Positions 16,812 to 25,400 of a stretch of 35,718 bases of DNA are shown here, in pieces. Location: contig JAAZYG010000016.1 in assembly GCA_014239775.1 (NCBI GenBank), forward strand, positions 1 through 35,718, given 5' to 3'. The DNA comes from Candidatus Uhrbacteria bacterium (GTDB taxonomy: Bacteria > Patescibacteriota > Patescibacteriia > UBA9934 > GWF2-40-263). Both the position numbers and the translations under genes were made by a program. How positions within the stretch are numbered: position 1 is the stretch's first letter; the number at the start of each line of letters is the position of its first letter. The notes beneath the pieces are model-generated. The model was not told the origin of the DNA. It was given only the letters and a program-made list of their open reading frames with translations, and did not search any database.

Positions 16812-19277
16812 TTAACTATTTAGCCATTCATCTTCTTCTTCTTCTTCTTCTTCTTCTTCTTCTTCTTCTTCACCTTCCTCCTCCTCATAATCTACACCTC
16901 CTTCTTCAGTATTTTCATCTTCGTCTGTATATTCATTAGCATCCTCTTCGTCTTCGCTGTCTTGTTCGTATTCGACATCATCCTCATTATCGTCAGCATT
17001 ATATTCATCATCTTCTTCATTTTCAAACCTGTCTTCATTTTCGTAAGCCTCATCATAATCATCTTGTGCAGTAGGCATTCCCTCTGTGTGACTACCTCCT
17101 GGTGGCCAATTTTCAATTAATATATCTCTTGCCTTTGATCCTTGTTGTTCACCAATAACTCCTGCATCCTGCATAGAGTCCATGATGCGTGCTGCACGTG
17201 AGTAACCAATTCGTAATCGTCTTTGTAGAAAAGAAGTAGATGCTTTGCCGGCTTGTATGACAATTTGAACAGATTCATCAAATAGATCATCTCTATCTTC
17301 ATCGTCAAAAACAGTTCCAGCCTTTGTTATTTCCGTAACCGCCATATTATAATCAGGTTCACCTTTTTTCTGTAAATGTGCAACAACAGCCTCAACTTCT
17401 TCTGACGATAAGAATGCTCCTTGTATACGTTTTGGTTTGGATACATCAGCTGACGTAAATAACATATCACCACGTCCAAGTAGTTTATCTGCACCACCAA
17501 CATCTAGGATTGTTCGTGAATCCGTTTGGGATGCTACTGCAAATGCAATTCTTCCTGGTATGTTTGCTTTAATAATTCCAGTAATAACATCCACACTTGG
17601 TCTTTGTGTCGCAAGAACCAAATGAATACCAACAGCACGTGCCATTTGAGCAATTCTTACAATAGTTGCTTCAACTTCACGACCACTTACTGTCATTAGG
17701 TCTGCAAGCTCATCAATTACAATTACAATTTTTGGCATCCTCTCTTCAACTTTTTTGTTGTAGTCAGTTATGTTTCTTGCACCGAATTTTGAAAGTAAAT
17801 CAAGTCTACGATCCATTTCTCTTACGGCCCACTTAAGTGCGTTTACCGTGTCGTCTACATTGATAATTGGAGGTACTAATAAATGTGGAATACCAGCATA
17901 GGCTGTTAGCTCAACTCGTTTTGGATCAACCAAAATAAGTTTTAACTCATCTGGACCATTTTGGTATAACCACGAAACAATCATTGAATTCAAACAAACA
18001 CTTTTACCAGAACCAGTTGCACCAGCAACTAGCATGTGCGGCATTTTATCAAGGCCGATTGTTAAAACATTACCAGAAACATCTTTTCCAAGAGGAGTGC
18101 TTAGAATAGATTCGTGTGTTTTAAAGTTTTTTGTATCCATCACATCACGTAGTGTTACTGTTGCGACTTTTGTATTAGGTACTTCTATACCTACCAATGA
18201 TTTTCCAGGAATCGGTGCTTCCATTCTTAGCGGGTGAGCAGCAAGTGCAAGAGCAAGATCATTTTGAAGTCCAAGTATTCTTGAGAGTTTCACTCCTTGA
18301 GATGGACGCAGTGTAAATTGTGCAACAGTGGGTCCTACAGAAGTCTTTCCCATTTCAACATTAATATTAAACTCCCTAAATGTTTTTTCAATAATTTCTT
18401 TGTTGCGCTCAATGTCACCTGCCTGAGCTTTGTTTGCAGATTTTTTTAACAGTTTTAAAGGAATTGAGATTTGTCTACGATTTTTTGTTGCAAGAACTCC
18501 TTCTGGTTGCAGATTTGAATCCGCCACATTTTTTCTTCTAAAAGTATTATGTGTATCTTCATCTTCATATTCACCTTCCTCCTCTTCATCCTCCTCATCC
18601 AACTCTTCATCTTCATATTCACCTTCCTCCTCTTCATCCTCCTCATCCAACTCTTCATCTTCAAGGTCTTCAAGATCTCCATCGTAGTCTTCATCATCAT
18701 TTTTACTTTTGTGAAGAAGCTCTCCAAGCCAGCCGGTGATATGTTGGTGTAGTCCAACTATATTCTTCAAGGAAGTATTGAATATAAGCATTATTGAAAT
18801 AAATAAAAGTGCTATTACAATAACCAGTGCACCTAAATATCCAACAAGGCTTGGTAAAATTTTTGCCAAAACTTCTCCTAAATATCCTCCCGCCAAAGTC
18901 AGGTCCTCTGTAAAAGGTATTTCCCTGTGAATTAAGAGTAAGTTCAAGGTAGAGTTAAACGATAGAAAGAAAAATAAAAAACCCAGATAATTCCATGTTG
19001 ATAATTCACCTCGATCTGGATACAGCATTGTTGCACCTATTATAATAAGTACAATTGGAACAAAGAATCTATCAAAACCAAAAAATTGAGAAAGTACTGT
19101 GTTTAAAAATACACCCAGGCTTCCAGCAATCTGGAAAAACGACAGGAACATTATTGCTGCAAGAGCAAAAATGAACACGACTGAGATGCCGCGTTTTGCT
19201 TCTGGATTAAGCTCAAATCCAAATATAGCGTTATTATATTTGCGCCTGCTTTTGCGGCGCTTTTTTTTTCTAGCCAT
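16812..19277 (-). CDS. ftsK: DNA translocase FtsK/SpoIIIE
   Basis: 821 residues. The N-terminus is very basic (MARKKKRRKSRRK) and is followed by four predicted membrane helices to about residue 170. An acidic Asp/Glu linker follows (about 190-245) containing a duplicated 16-residue unit. The alpha/beta motor has Walker A VAGATGSGKSVCLNS and Walker B KIVIVIDELADLM. The gamma winged-helix domain is seen as FLQRRLRIGYSRAARIMDSMQDAGVIG. A second acidic tail ends in an uninterrupted Glu run. The gamma domain normally reads polarity motifs such as KOPS to direct chromosome segregation at the septum. The acidic tail after gamma is unusual. It is first in the ftsK-rodZ-recA unit and may be leaderless. 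Confidence 0.93.
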   Translation of the reverse strand: MARKKKRRKSRRKYNNAIFGFELNPEAKRGISVVFIFALAAIMFLSFFQIAGSLGVFLNTVLSQFFGFDRFFVPIVLIIIGATMLYPDRGELSTWNYLGFLFFFLSFNSTLNLLLIHREIPFTEDLTLAGGYLGEVLAKILPSLVGYLGALVIVIALLFISIMLIFNTSLKNIVGLHQHITGWLGELLHKSKNDDEDYDGDLEDLEDEELDEEDEEEEGEYEDEELDEEDEEEEGEYEDEDTHNTFRRKNVADSNLQPEGVLATKNRRQISIPLKLLKKSANKAQAGDIERNKEIIEKTFREFNINVEMGKTSVGPTVAQFTLRPSQGVKLSRILGLQNDLALALAAHPLRMEAPIPGKSLVGIEVPNTKVATVTLRDVMDTKNFKTHESILSTPLGKDVSGNVLTIGLDKMPHMLVAGATGSGKSVCLNSMIVSWLYQNGPDELKLILVDPKRVELTAYAGIPHLLVPPIINVDDTVNALKWAVREMDRRLDLLSKFGARNITDYNKKVEERMPKIVIVIDELADLMTVSGREVEATIVRIAQMARAVGIHLVLATQRPSVDVITGIIKANIPGRIAFAVASQTDSRTILDVGGADKLLGRGDMLFTSADVSKPKRIQGAFLSSEEVEAVVAHLQKKGEPDYNMAVTEITKAGTVFDDEDRDDLFDESVQIVIQAGKASTSFLQRRLRIGYSRAARIMDSMQDAGVIGEQQGSKARDILIENWPPGGSHTEGMPTAQDDYDEAYENEDRFENEEDDEYNADDNEDDVEYEQDSEDEEDANEYTDEDENTEEGGVDYEEEEGEEEEEEEEEEEEEDEWLNS
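16830..16871. repeat. (TCT)n trinucleotide repeat in the 3' end of ftsK
   Basis: Nearly 14 uninterrupted TCT units (GAA codons on the coding strand) encode most of the FtsK poly-Glu tail. A trinucleotide repeat of this length should change length by slippage without breaking the frame. Confidence 0.95.
18556..18663. repeat. 48-bp in-frame tandem repeat in the FtsK acidic linker
   Basis: About 2.25 exact copies of a 48-bp unit encoding 16 acidic residues (ELDEEDEEEEGEYEDE). Identical copies at the nucleotide level point to a recent duplication. Confidence 0.9.
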
Positions 19278-19283
19278 GGCGGT

Positions 19284-19292
19284 ATTTTAGCA
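19284..19292 (-). promoter_or_regulatory. Extended -10 promoter giving a possible leaderless ftsK mRNA
   Basis: On the minus strand TGCTAAAAT ends 6 nt before the ftsK ATG. Standard spacing puts the transcription start on the A of that ATG, predicting a leaderless transcript. No convincing -35 is seen. Confidence 0.45.
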
Positions 19293-19349
19293 TAAAGTTG
19301 CTGTCAGTGGATAATGTTTTGTGTAAATCTCACTTTTTATCAATATCCA

Positions 19350-19378
19350 TTGACAAAACGCTATTTTTTTGTTACATT
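19350..19378 (+). promoter_or_regulatory. Promoter for the small basic protein gene
   Basis: TTGACA (19350-19355), 17-nt spacer containing TATTTTTTT, TACATT (19373-19378). It closely resembles the promoter at 30279-30307 that serves another SD-led, GTG-start orphan gene. Confidence 0.7.
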
Positions 19379-19455
19379 CTGTAGTTGAAAAAAGTATAAA
19401 ACATCAGTTTTAATGCTTGAATATCCAACAAACAATATTTTACTGGAGTTTAGAA

Positions 19456-19662
19456 GTGTCAAAGAAAAAAAAAGGTAGGCGATCAAAGCCTGTTGTGATG
19501 AAAAAGCCAAGCGATATGATTATTCGAATCAAAACGTCTGACATAAAAGTTAGATGTAAAATCGCAATTCCTTGCGTCAAAAGATTTCATACAAGAAGTC
19601 ATGATGTAATGAAGGGGCGTAGGCGAAATCCAAAACATGTTAACAAGTATGATCAATACTAA
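19456..19662 (+). CDS. Small highly basic protein, unknown function
   Basis: 68 residues from GTG, chosen because CTGGAG lies about 7 nt upstream. The track's TTG start at 19417 would add a non-basic leader before that SD. The product starts with SKKKKGRRSK and ends with a second basic cluster (HDVMKGRRRNPKHVNKY). Two Cys (CKIAIPC) lie in the middle. It is strongly cationic with no membrane segment, so nucleic-acid or ribosome binding is plausible but unproven. It matches no ribosomal protein I can name. Its own TTGACA promoter lies ~100 nt upstream and a hairpin follows. It is divergent from ftsK. Confidence 0.6.
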   Translation: MSKKKKGRRSKPVVMKKPSDMIIRIKTSDIKVRCKIAIPCVKRFHTRSHDVMKGRRRNPKHVNKYDQY

Positions 19663-19673
19663 AGGAGGAATGC

Positions 19674-19739
19674 GTGATTGTCTTAATTCTTAGCCGTGGA
19701 AGCTTAAGTCTACGGCTTCCTATTTTAGATCATGAATGA
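19674..19739 (+). CDS. Possible 21-residue micro-ORF
   Basis: A perfect SD (AAGGAGG) lies 6 nt before a GTG opening a 21-codon frame (MIVLILSRGSLSLRLPILDHE) that ends in TGA. The SD begins right after the preceding gene's stop. The frame overlaps the hairpin at 19692-19717, an arrangement seen in leader peptides that control termination. Without conservation data, the frame could be fortuitous. Confidence 0.3.
   Translation: MIVLILSRGSLSLRLPILDHE
19692..19726 (+). terminator. Hairpin after the small basic gene, probable weak terminator
   Basis: AGCCGTGGA pairs with TCTACGGCT (one G-U pair) around an 8-nt loop that contains CTTAAG. It is followed by a T-rich but interrupted tract (TCCTATTTTA). 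Confidence 0.5.
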
Positions 19740-19763
19740 ATCGTGTTTTAAAATCGGAAAAAT

Positions 19764-19977
19764 AAAACTCATAATTGGAGGGCGAGAATAAGGAGGCAAT
19801 AAATTCTCAGTTTCTTGTATTCTGAGAATCGTTATAAAGTTTTATAACATTGTCGGTTGTGTGTTCGATATAAACAAGGCTTAGGCTTTCTTTGTACCTA
19901 TTACATACAACCAATCTGTACACACCTTTATTTATAAGGTCACTGAACAGCTTTCTTGACCTCCAATTATGAGTTTT
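19764..19977 (+). ncRNA. Stem-closed multi-hairpin RNA candidate upstream of the zinc-motif gene
   Basis: A perfect 18-bp inverted repeat (19764-19781 with 19960-19977) extends by six more pairs (19783-19788 with 19953-19958) after one mismatch. This gives a 24-bp closing stem around about 165 nt. Inside are ATTCTCAG/CTGAGAAT (19803-19829), GTTATAAA/TTTATAAC (19831-19848), GGTTGTGTG/CATACAACC (19855-19912) and ACCTT/AAGGT (19924-19940). A -10-like TAAAAT lies at 19749-19754. The 3' arm can alternatively join a GTTTTGT/ACAAAAC hairpin with sequence just downstream. It may be a free RNA or the long 5' UTR of the gene at 20121. RNase P, SRP and tmRNA hallmarks are missing. Confidence 0.45.
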
Positions 19978-20120
19978 GTTCTCAAATTAGACAAAACATA
20001 AGTGAGTAAGTATTATTCAAAACTTCAAGATCTGTCTTCCATAGTATTTTGATGAATATTGTGGTGGACTGATCTGGTCTTTTTGGTTCATTAAAAAGCA
20101 AAATTTTAGGAGGTGCAACA

Positions 20121-21737
20121 TTGGAACAAATAAGTTTATCAGCGAACATTGAATGTAGTCGCTGCGGAGAACATTATGAACTAGGCGATATTACTCGTCA
20201 AACCGGAAGTAATCTTCCGTGGCTTGTTGTCAAAAAAGGTTTTAAGAATATTGATGAGGTTCTAAAAACCGTCTTATGTCAGGTGTGTAATGGACACAAT
20301 GCTGGCCTATCGGTTGAAGACGCTTTGAAGATTCTTGGTGTGCAGATCACAGCTCCTGTGATTTCATCTCATCGACCAGTGTCAATTGGGTGCTCATCCA
20401 ATGTTTTTACTGGAACACATCGTCCTGTATTGTCGAGTGATTATTCACAAACAGTTACAGGATCAAATTCATGTTTTGAGAGCGATGTGGTTTTTGTTGG
20501 AGCAATGAGGCCGAAAAGCAAGTCGGGTAAACAGAATAGTTCTGGTCAAAATTTTGGCCAGCAAAAAATTCAACTACCAAAGAAACAGAGTGCAGATAGA
20601 GAAGTTTGTACTAAAGTAAGTATTTATGACTCATTGAAAGCTCAACTGGACAAGGCTGTTGAAACAGGAAGAGATTATTCTGGTTTGGTGAATATTGCTT
20701 GTAGGGTCGGTATTGATCACGAACTGGTCAGAGATTGTTTGGCTAAAGAGACTCGTTCTAATCGTGCACGTTTTGCAGCACTTTCAGGGTCATTTAAGCG
20801 AAAGCTAAAATACCTTCGTGTGGTTTCTGAAAAACAAGAGTGCACTGATTTAGTAGATGAGCTGTACGACATTCTTGCAAGGGCGAATTCAAGCGATCCA
20901 AAAAAGCGTTCAAAGAATAAACTTCTTGGTTTTTTTGGAACAAGCCATGTTGAGCTTGGTAATTTTGCGACGGTGTACTATTTAACCAAGACCATTGTTC
21001 CGTCAGATAACGGTGCTCAGTGTGTTGATAGGGTTTTGTTTAGGCGTATAGGTTTACCACAAGAGACTAAGATTAGTATCGAGTTTCCTGGTGTCAGTGC
21101 TAGACCAAGTCGCTTGTACTATCATGGAAAAACAAATGTGCGGGTTGTGAAGTTTGGTGTGAGTTTATGCTCCAAACAAAGCAAGTTGGCCTCAGATGTT
21201 TTGTGTGATGGTTACAGTGATGTAAAAATCGTGTATCCAGATGGTGAAATATATGGAAAGAATCCATGTGTCGAACTTCCTGACAACAGGTACAGGTTTA
21301 CTCAGTTGACTAACCGTCAACAGCTCTCACAAGATTCATGGGAGGTCTCAGAGGATGTGTACATGGGAGAGGGTATGAAACTTATAATGTCTCAAAAAGA
21401 CAATAAGTGGATTTATACTCCTGTGACAAAATGCTCTAAACGCACATCTACAAAAACTTTCATTGGAAAGTTTAATGATGGTTATGTGAATACTGATAGC
21501 ACACCAATGCTCTTTATGGATATTGAAGAGCCATTGATGATTTTGCAGATTGATAATTTTACTATCTCGTCTGTTCTCATGAGAAATGGAAGCACTCGTG
21601 TGTTTGAGAGTGTTCATGATGCTGATGCATTTAATAAAGGGATTATAATTATTCCTGATGAAGAAGCATTGGTGTCTTGTGATGAGGTTGTTGTTCAGTC
21701 TATTCACACAGAACAGATTCAACAAGTTCAACCTTAA
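20121..21737 (+). CDS. Unknown 538-residue protein with N-terminal zinc-ribbon-like CxxC pair
   Basis: 538 residues starting at TTG, fixed by TAGGAGG 7 nt upstream. CSRCGEHYELGD near residue 11 and CQVCNGHN near residue 52 give two CxxC knuckles, typical of a small zinc ribbon. Residues ~70-160 are low-complexity Ser/Gln/Lys linker. From ~165 there is a helical region with many Arg/Lys, then a predicted mixed alpha/beta part to the end with a hydrophobic strand run (PLMILQIDNFTISSVLM). No membrane helix, signal peptide or known catalytic motif is visible. Codons appear less A/T-biased than in neighbouring rpoB. The gene stands alone between a structured RNA and a strong terminator. I do not recognise the family; nucleic-acid binding is only a guess from the zinc knuckles and basic middle. 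Confidence 0.7.
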   Translation: MEQISLSANIECSRCGEHYELGDITRQTGSNLPWLVVKKGFKNIDEVLKTVLCQVCNGHNAGLSVEDALKILGVQITAPVISSHRPVSIGCSSNVFTGTHRPVLSSDYSQTVTGSNSCFESDVVFVGAMRPKSKSGKQNSSGQNFGQQKIQLPKKQSADREVCTKVSIYDSLKAQLDKAVETGRDYSGLVNIACRVGIDHELVRDCLAKETRSNRARFAALSGSFKRKLKYLRVVSEKQECTDLVDELYDILARANSSDPKKRSKNKLLGFFGTSHVELGNFATVYYLTKTIVPSDNGAQCVDRVLFRRIGLPQETKISIEFPGVSARPSRLYYHGKTNVRVVKFGVSLCSKQSKLASDVLCDGYSDVKIVYPDGEIYGKNPCVELPDNRYRFTQLTNRQQLSQDSWEVSEDVYMGEGMKLIMSQKDNKWIYTPVTKCSKRTSTKTFIGKFNDGYVNTDSTPMLFMDIEEPLMILQIDNFTISSVLMRNGSTRVFESVHDADAFNKGIIIIPDEEALVSCDEVVVQSIHTEQIQQVQP

Positions 21738-21744
21738 CAAACTA

Positions 21745-21788
21745 GGTTCAGATATATAGCCTTTATATGCATATATCTGAACCATTTT
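21745..21788 (+). terminator. Strong terminator after the zinc-motif gene
   Basis: A perfect 13-bp stem GGTTCAGATATAT / ATATATCTGAACC with a 13-nt loop is followed by ATTTTTAT. Confidence 0.85.
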
Positions 21789-21837
21789 TATCAGTACATA
21801 ATCCTGTATTGTGTATCGATTAGAATATGATAAGATC

Positions 21838-22012
21838 AAACAAGATGACCTTTTATAGGCTGTAATGTGTATTAATAACACTCCAAAGAAAAGTTGCGAG
21901 CATAGCTGCATTTATGTAGCGAAATCTCTCTCCTCAATGTTCAAATGTTTTTCTTCGGTTACTTTATGTAAGTTGTTTTTCTCATTACAGCCTTTAAATG
22001 GTCATTTTTTTG
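21838..22012 (+). ncRNA. 6S-RNA-like small RNA candidate
   Basis: The outer arms 21842-21867 and 21983-22008 pair over 26 positions with two mismatches and one G-U pair. The 3' arm runs into an uninterrupted T-run. Inside the closing stem come a bubble (15 nt on the 5' side, 24 nt on the 3' side) and an upper helix CCAAAGAAAA / TTTTCTTCGG (21883-21892 with 21949-21958, one mismatch). The apex holds the hairpin GCTGCAT/ATGTAGC (21905-21920). A -10 element TATGAT (21826-21831) predicts a start at ~21838, right at the stem. Closing stem, central bubble, upper stem and ~170-nt length match the architecture of 6S RNA, which sequesters housekeeping RNA polymerase. Identity rests on architecture alone. 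The track ORFs here (21348-21911 and 21959-22228, minus) look spurious. Confidence 0.45.
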
Positions 22013-22136
22013 TGGATAAGACATTTTTACGATTAAAGAATTAATTGATCTACTGTAGAAAATATCTGAATTTTTACTTAATTTAGCAAAAAAATTAGAA
22101 ATTCTTGACAATATATTATAGATAACCTTCCAAGGC

Positions 22137-22165
22137 TTGACGGTGTAAAAGTATAATGTTAATAT
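22137..22165 (+). promoter_or_regulatory. Probable rpoBC promoter
   Basis: TTGACG (22137-22142), 17-nt spacer, TAATAT (22160-22165). Two further TTGACA boxes lie at 22105 and 22207, but neither has a -10 at proper spacing. A TTTTGCTA/TAGCAAAA inverted repeat sits at about 22186-22205. The predicted start near 22172 gives a ~250-nt leader. Confidence 0.5.
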
Positions 22166-22243
22166 CTCGAAGTAATTGTTTGAGTTTTTGCTAAAATTAG
22201 CAAAACTTGACATACAAATTAAACACAATCCCTGATTTACCTC

Positions 22244-22341
22244 GTTTGCGGCTGAATGGTCTACCGGGTATCAACATCTAAAAAAATTTGAGTGGGGCTC
22301 AGGTTAACCGTCTTTAGATGACACAATTTACATCCGCAAAT
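22244..22341 (+). promoter_or_regulatory. Structured rpoB leader, three-way-junction RNA
   Basis: The outer stem GTTTGCGG (22244-22251) pairs with CCGCAAAT (22334-22341). It encloses CATCTAAA / TTTAGATG (22275-22282 with 22313-22320). A smaller TGGT...ATCA hairpin lies on the 5' side, and TGAG/CTCA sits inside the second arm. This forms a plausible three-way junction immediately upstream of a terminator hairpin. The arrangement suits a riboswitch or protein-binding attenuator. No known riboswitch consensus is recognised. Confidence 0.5.
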
Positions 22342-22352
22342 TAATGATTTTA

Positions 22353-22380
22353 GCATTCCATACCAATGGGGCGCTTTTTT
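22353..22380 (+). terminator. Terminator/attenuator in the rpoB leader
   Basis: GCATTCCAT pairs with ATGGGGCGC (two G-U pairs, one mismatch) around ACCA and is followed by six T. It ends 42 nt before the rpoB ATG. It can therefore either end a free leader RNA or attenuate rpoBC. Confidence 0.6.
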
Positions 22381-22422
22381 ATTTTTGAGAATTTAATTTT
22401 TTAATTCTAACTTATACGCATT

Positions 22423-25400
22423 ATGCCCATTTATCGTCGTACACCAGTAAAAACCAGGGAACGAGCAAGTTTTGGAGCTGTATCTGACCAGATGGAGTTA
22501 CCAGATCTTATTGAAGTACAACGTAGTTCATATCGTTGGTTTTTTGAGGAGGGTATCAGAGATCTATTTAAAGAGATTGCACCAATCCGTGATTTTATTG
22601 GACGTGATCTAGAGCTTTACATAGATGATTATTATTTAGATGATCCAAAGTTTGACGAGAGAACTTCTCGTTCTAAAAAAGTTACATTTGAAGCACCTCT
22701 TCGTGTAAAAACTCGTTTAGTAAACGTTCGCACAAAAAGCGTAAAAGAACAGGAGATTTATTTAGGTGATTTACCACTAATGACCCCTCGTGGAACGTTT
22801 GTTATTAATGGAGTTGAGCGTGTAATTGTATCACAGCTCGTTCGTTCAGCAGGTGCATTTTTTACAGCAGACGTGTATAGAGGTCGTAGATATTATGGAG
22901 CAAAAATTATTCCTAATCGTGGAGCATGGTTAGAATTTGAGACAGATCCAAAAAATATAATTTGGGTAAAAATAGACAGAAAACGTAAGGTTCCTGTAAC
23001 TGCACTTTTACGTGCTTTTGGTGTAACAACCGATGAAGAAATAATGGAATTGTTTAAAGATATAGACGTTCATCCAACAAATAATTATATTGAATCAACA
23101 TTAAACAAAGATCCTTCAACAAATGAAGATGAGGGATTGATCGAGGTTTATAAGAGAATTCGTCCAGGTGATCGTGCAACTGCAGATAACGCAAAAGGGT
23201 TAATTCATTCAATGTTTTTTAATTTTGATAGATATGATCTTGGTAAGGTTGGTAGATACAAATTCAACTTACGTTTCGGTGATGATATTTCAGAAGATTT
23301 AGTTGCTGACGAGGCAAATAGAATTATTGGAAAAGAAGACCTTACAAAAATTATTCGTGAGATTATTAGACTAAATATCAATCAAGAAGAACCAGATGAT
23401 GTTGACCATCTTGGAAATAGAAGAGTTCGTGCTGTTGGAGAGTTGATTCAAGGACGTTTCCGAGTTGGTTTGGCGAGAATGGAAAGAATAATAAAAGACA
23501 GAATGTCTACACAAGACATAGATTCACTTACACCAGGAAGGCTTATTAATGCGAGGCCTGTGATTGGTGCTATTCGTGAGTTTTTTATGTCTTCTCAATT
23601 ATCTCAGTTCATGGACCAAACCAATCCGTTAGCAGAGCTTGAGCATAAGAGACGTTTATCAGCAATGGGTCCAGGTGGACTTTCACGTGAAAGAGCTGGG
23701 TTTGAAGTCCGTGATGTGCATCCAACTCACTATGGTCGTATTTGTCCTATTGCTACACCAGAGGGACCAAATATTGGTTTGATTGGACATTTGGCTTCAT
23801 ACTCAAAAATAAATGAGTATGGATTTATTGAGACACCTTATAGAAAAGTTGTTAAGGAGGAGAAGGGTGGAAAAACAATTGCACGTGTTACAGATGAGAT
23901 TGAATATATAAATGCTTTTAAAGAAGAAAAATCAGTTACAGTTACAGCTACAAGTTTAATAGACGATAAGAATTACTTTACAGAAGAGTTTGTTGCAGCA
24001 AGAAAATTTGGTGAGCCAAAAAATGTTGCACAGTCAGAAATTGATTACATGGATGTTTCATCAAAGCAAATTGTTTCAATTGGTACATCTTTGATTCCTT
24101 TCTTGGAACATGACGATGCTACCCGTGCACTTATGGGAACGAACATGCAACGTCAAGCTGTACCTACTGTACGCCCAGACGCTCCTATTGTAGGAACTGG
24201 TGTTGAAAGACGTGCGGCTCGTGATTCAGGTCATGTAATTGTTGCAGATCAATCAGGTGTAATTTCATATGTAGATGGATTTAGGATTGAGATTACAGAC
24301 AAAGATAAAAATATTATCAAGTATGAACTTAAAAAGTTCTTGCGATCTAATAATTCAACTTCTATTAACCAACGTCCTGTTGTAGAGGCTGGTCAGAAGA
24401 TTACAAAGGGAGACATAATTGCAGATTCATCAGCAATTGATAAAGGTGAGTTGGCATTAGGTCAAAATTGTCTTATAGGTTTCATGGCATGGGATGGCTA
24501 CAACTATGAAGATGCTGTTATTATTTCAGAAAAATTAGTACGTGATGACAGGTTTACATCTGTACACATTGAGCATTACACAATTGATGTTCGTGACACA
24601 AAACTTGGACCAGAAGTTGTTACTTCTGATATTCCAAATGTTTCAGAAGAGAAATTAAAAAATCTAGACATTGAAGGTGTTATAAGAATTGGTGCAGAGG
24701 TAAAGTCCGGAGATATTTTAGTAGGAAAAATTACACCAAAAGGTGAGACAGAGCTTTCAGCTGAGGAAAAGTTACTTCGCGCAATCTTTGGTGAGAAGGC
24801 TCGTGATGTGCGTGATTCATCTTTATATCTTGAACATGGTGAACATGGAAAGGTTGTGGATGTAACAGTATTTTCACGTGAGTCTGGAGATAAGTTGTCA
24901 CCAGGTGTTATTAAATCAATTCAGATTACAATTGCTGACTTACGTAAGTCACAAGTTGGAGATAAAGTTGCAGGACGTCACGGAAACAAAGGTGTAATTT
25001 CAAAGATTGTACCTTTATCAGATATGCCATTTTTAGAAGATGGAACTCCTTTGGATATAATGCTTACTCCACTTGGAGTTGTTTCTCGTATGAATTTGGG
25101 ACAGGTTCTTGAGGTTCATTTGGGACTTGCAGCAAATGCGCTTGGATATAATGTCATGACACCTGTACTAAATGGTGTGTCATATGGTGATATTCAGGGT
25201 GAGCTAGAAAAAGCAGATTTGCCAAAAACAGGCCAGGTTCAGTTATATGATGGTCGTACGGGTGACAAGTTTGTACATCCAATTACAGTTGGGTACATGT
25301 ATATTTTGAAGTTGTCACACATGGTTGAAGATAAAATGCATCAGAGGTCAATTGGTCCTTATTCATTAATTACGCAGCAGCCGCTTGGTGGTAAAGCGCA

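Noticed and set aside
19764-19977. MITE with 18-bp terminal inverted repeats
   Set aside because: No target-site duplication is visible, and the interior folds into several hairpins; an RNA element fits better, though a mobile origin is not excluded.
21348-21911. Minus-strand 187-aa ORF
   Set aside because: It is mostly antisense to the 20121 gene and its terminator, with low-quality composition and no SD.
22207-22212. TTGACA as the main rpoB promoter
   Set aside because: No -10 hexamer lies 16-18 nt downstream; the TTGACG at 22137 fits better.
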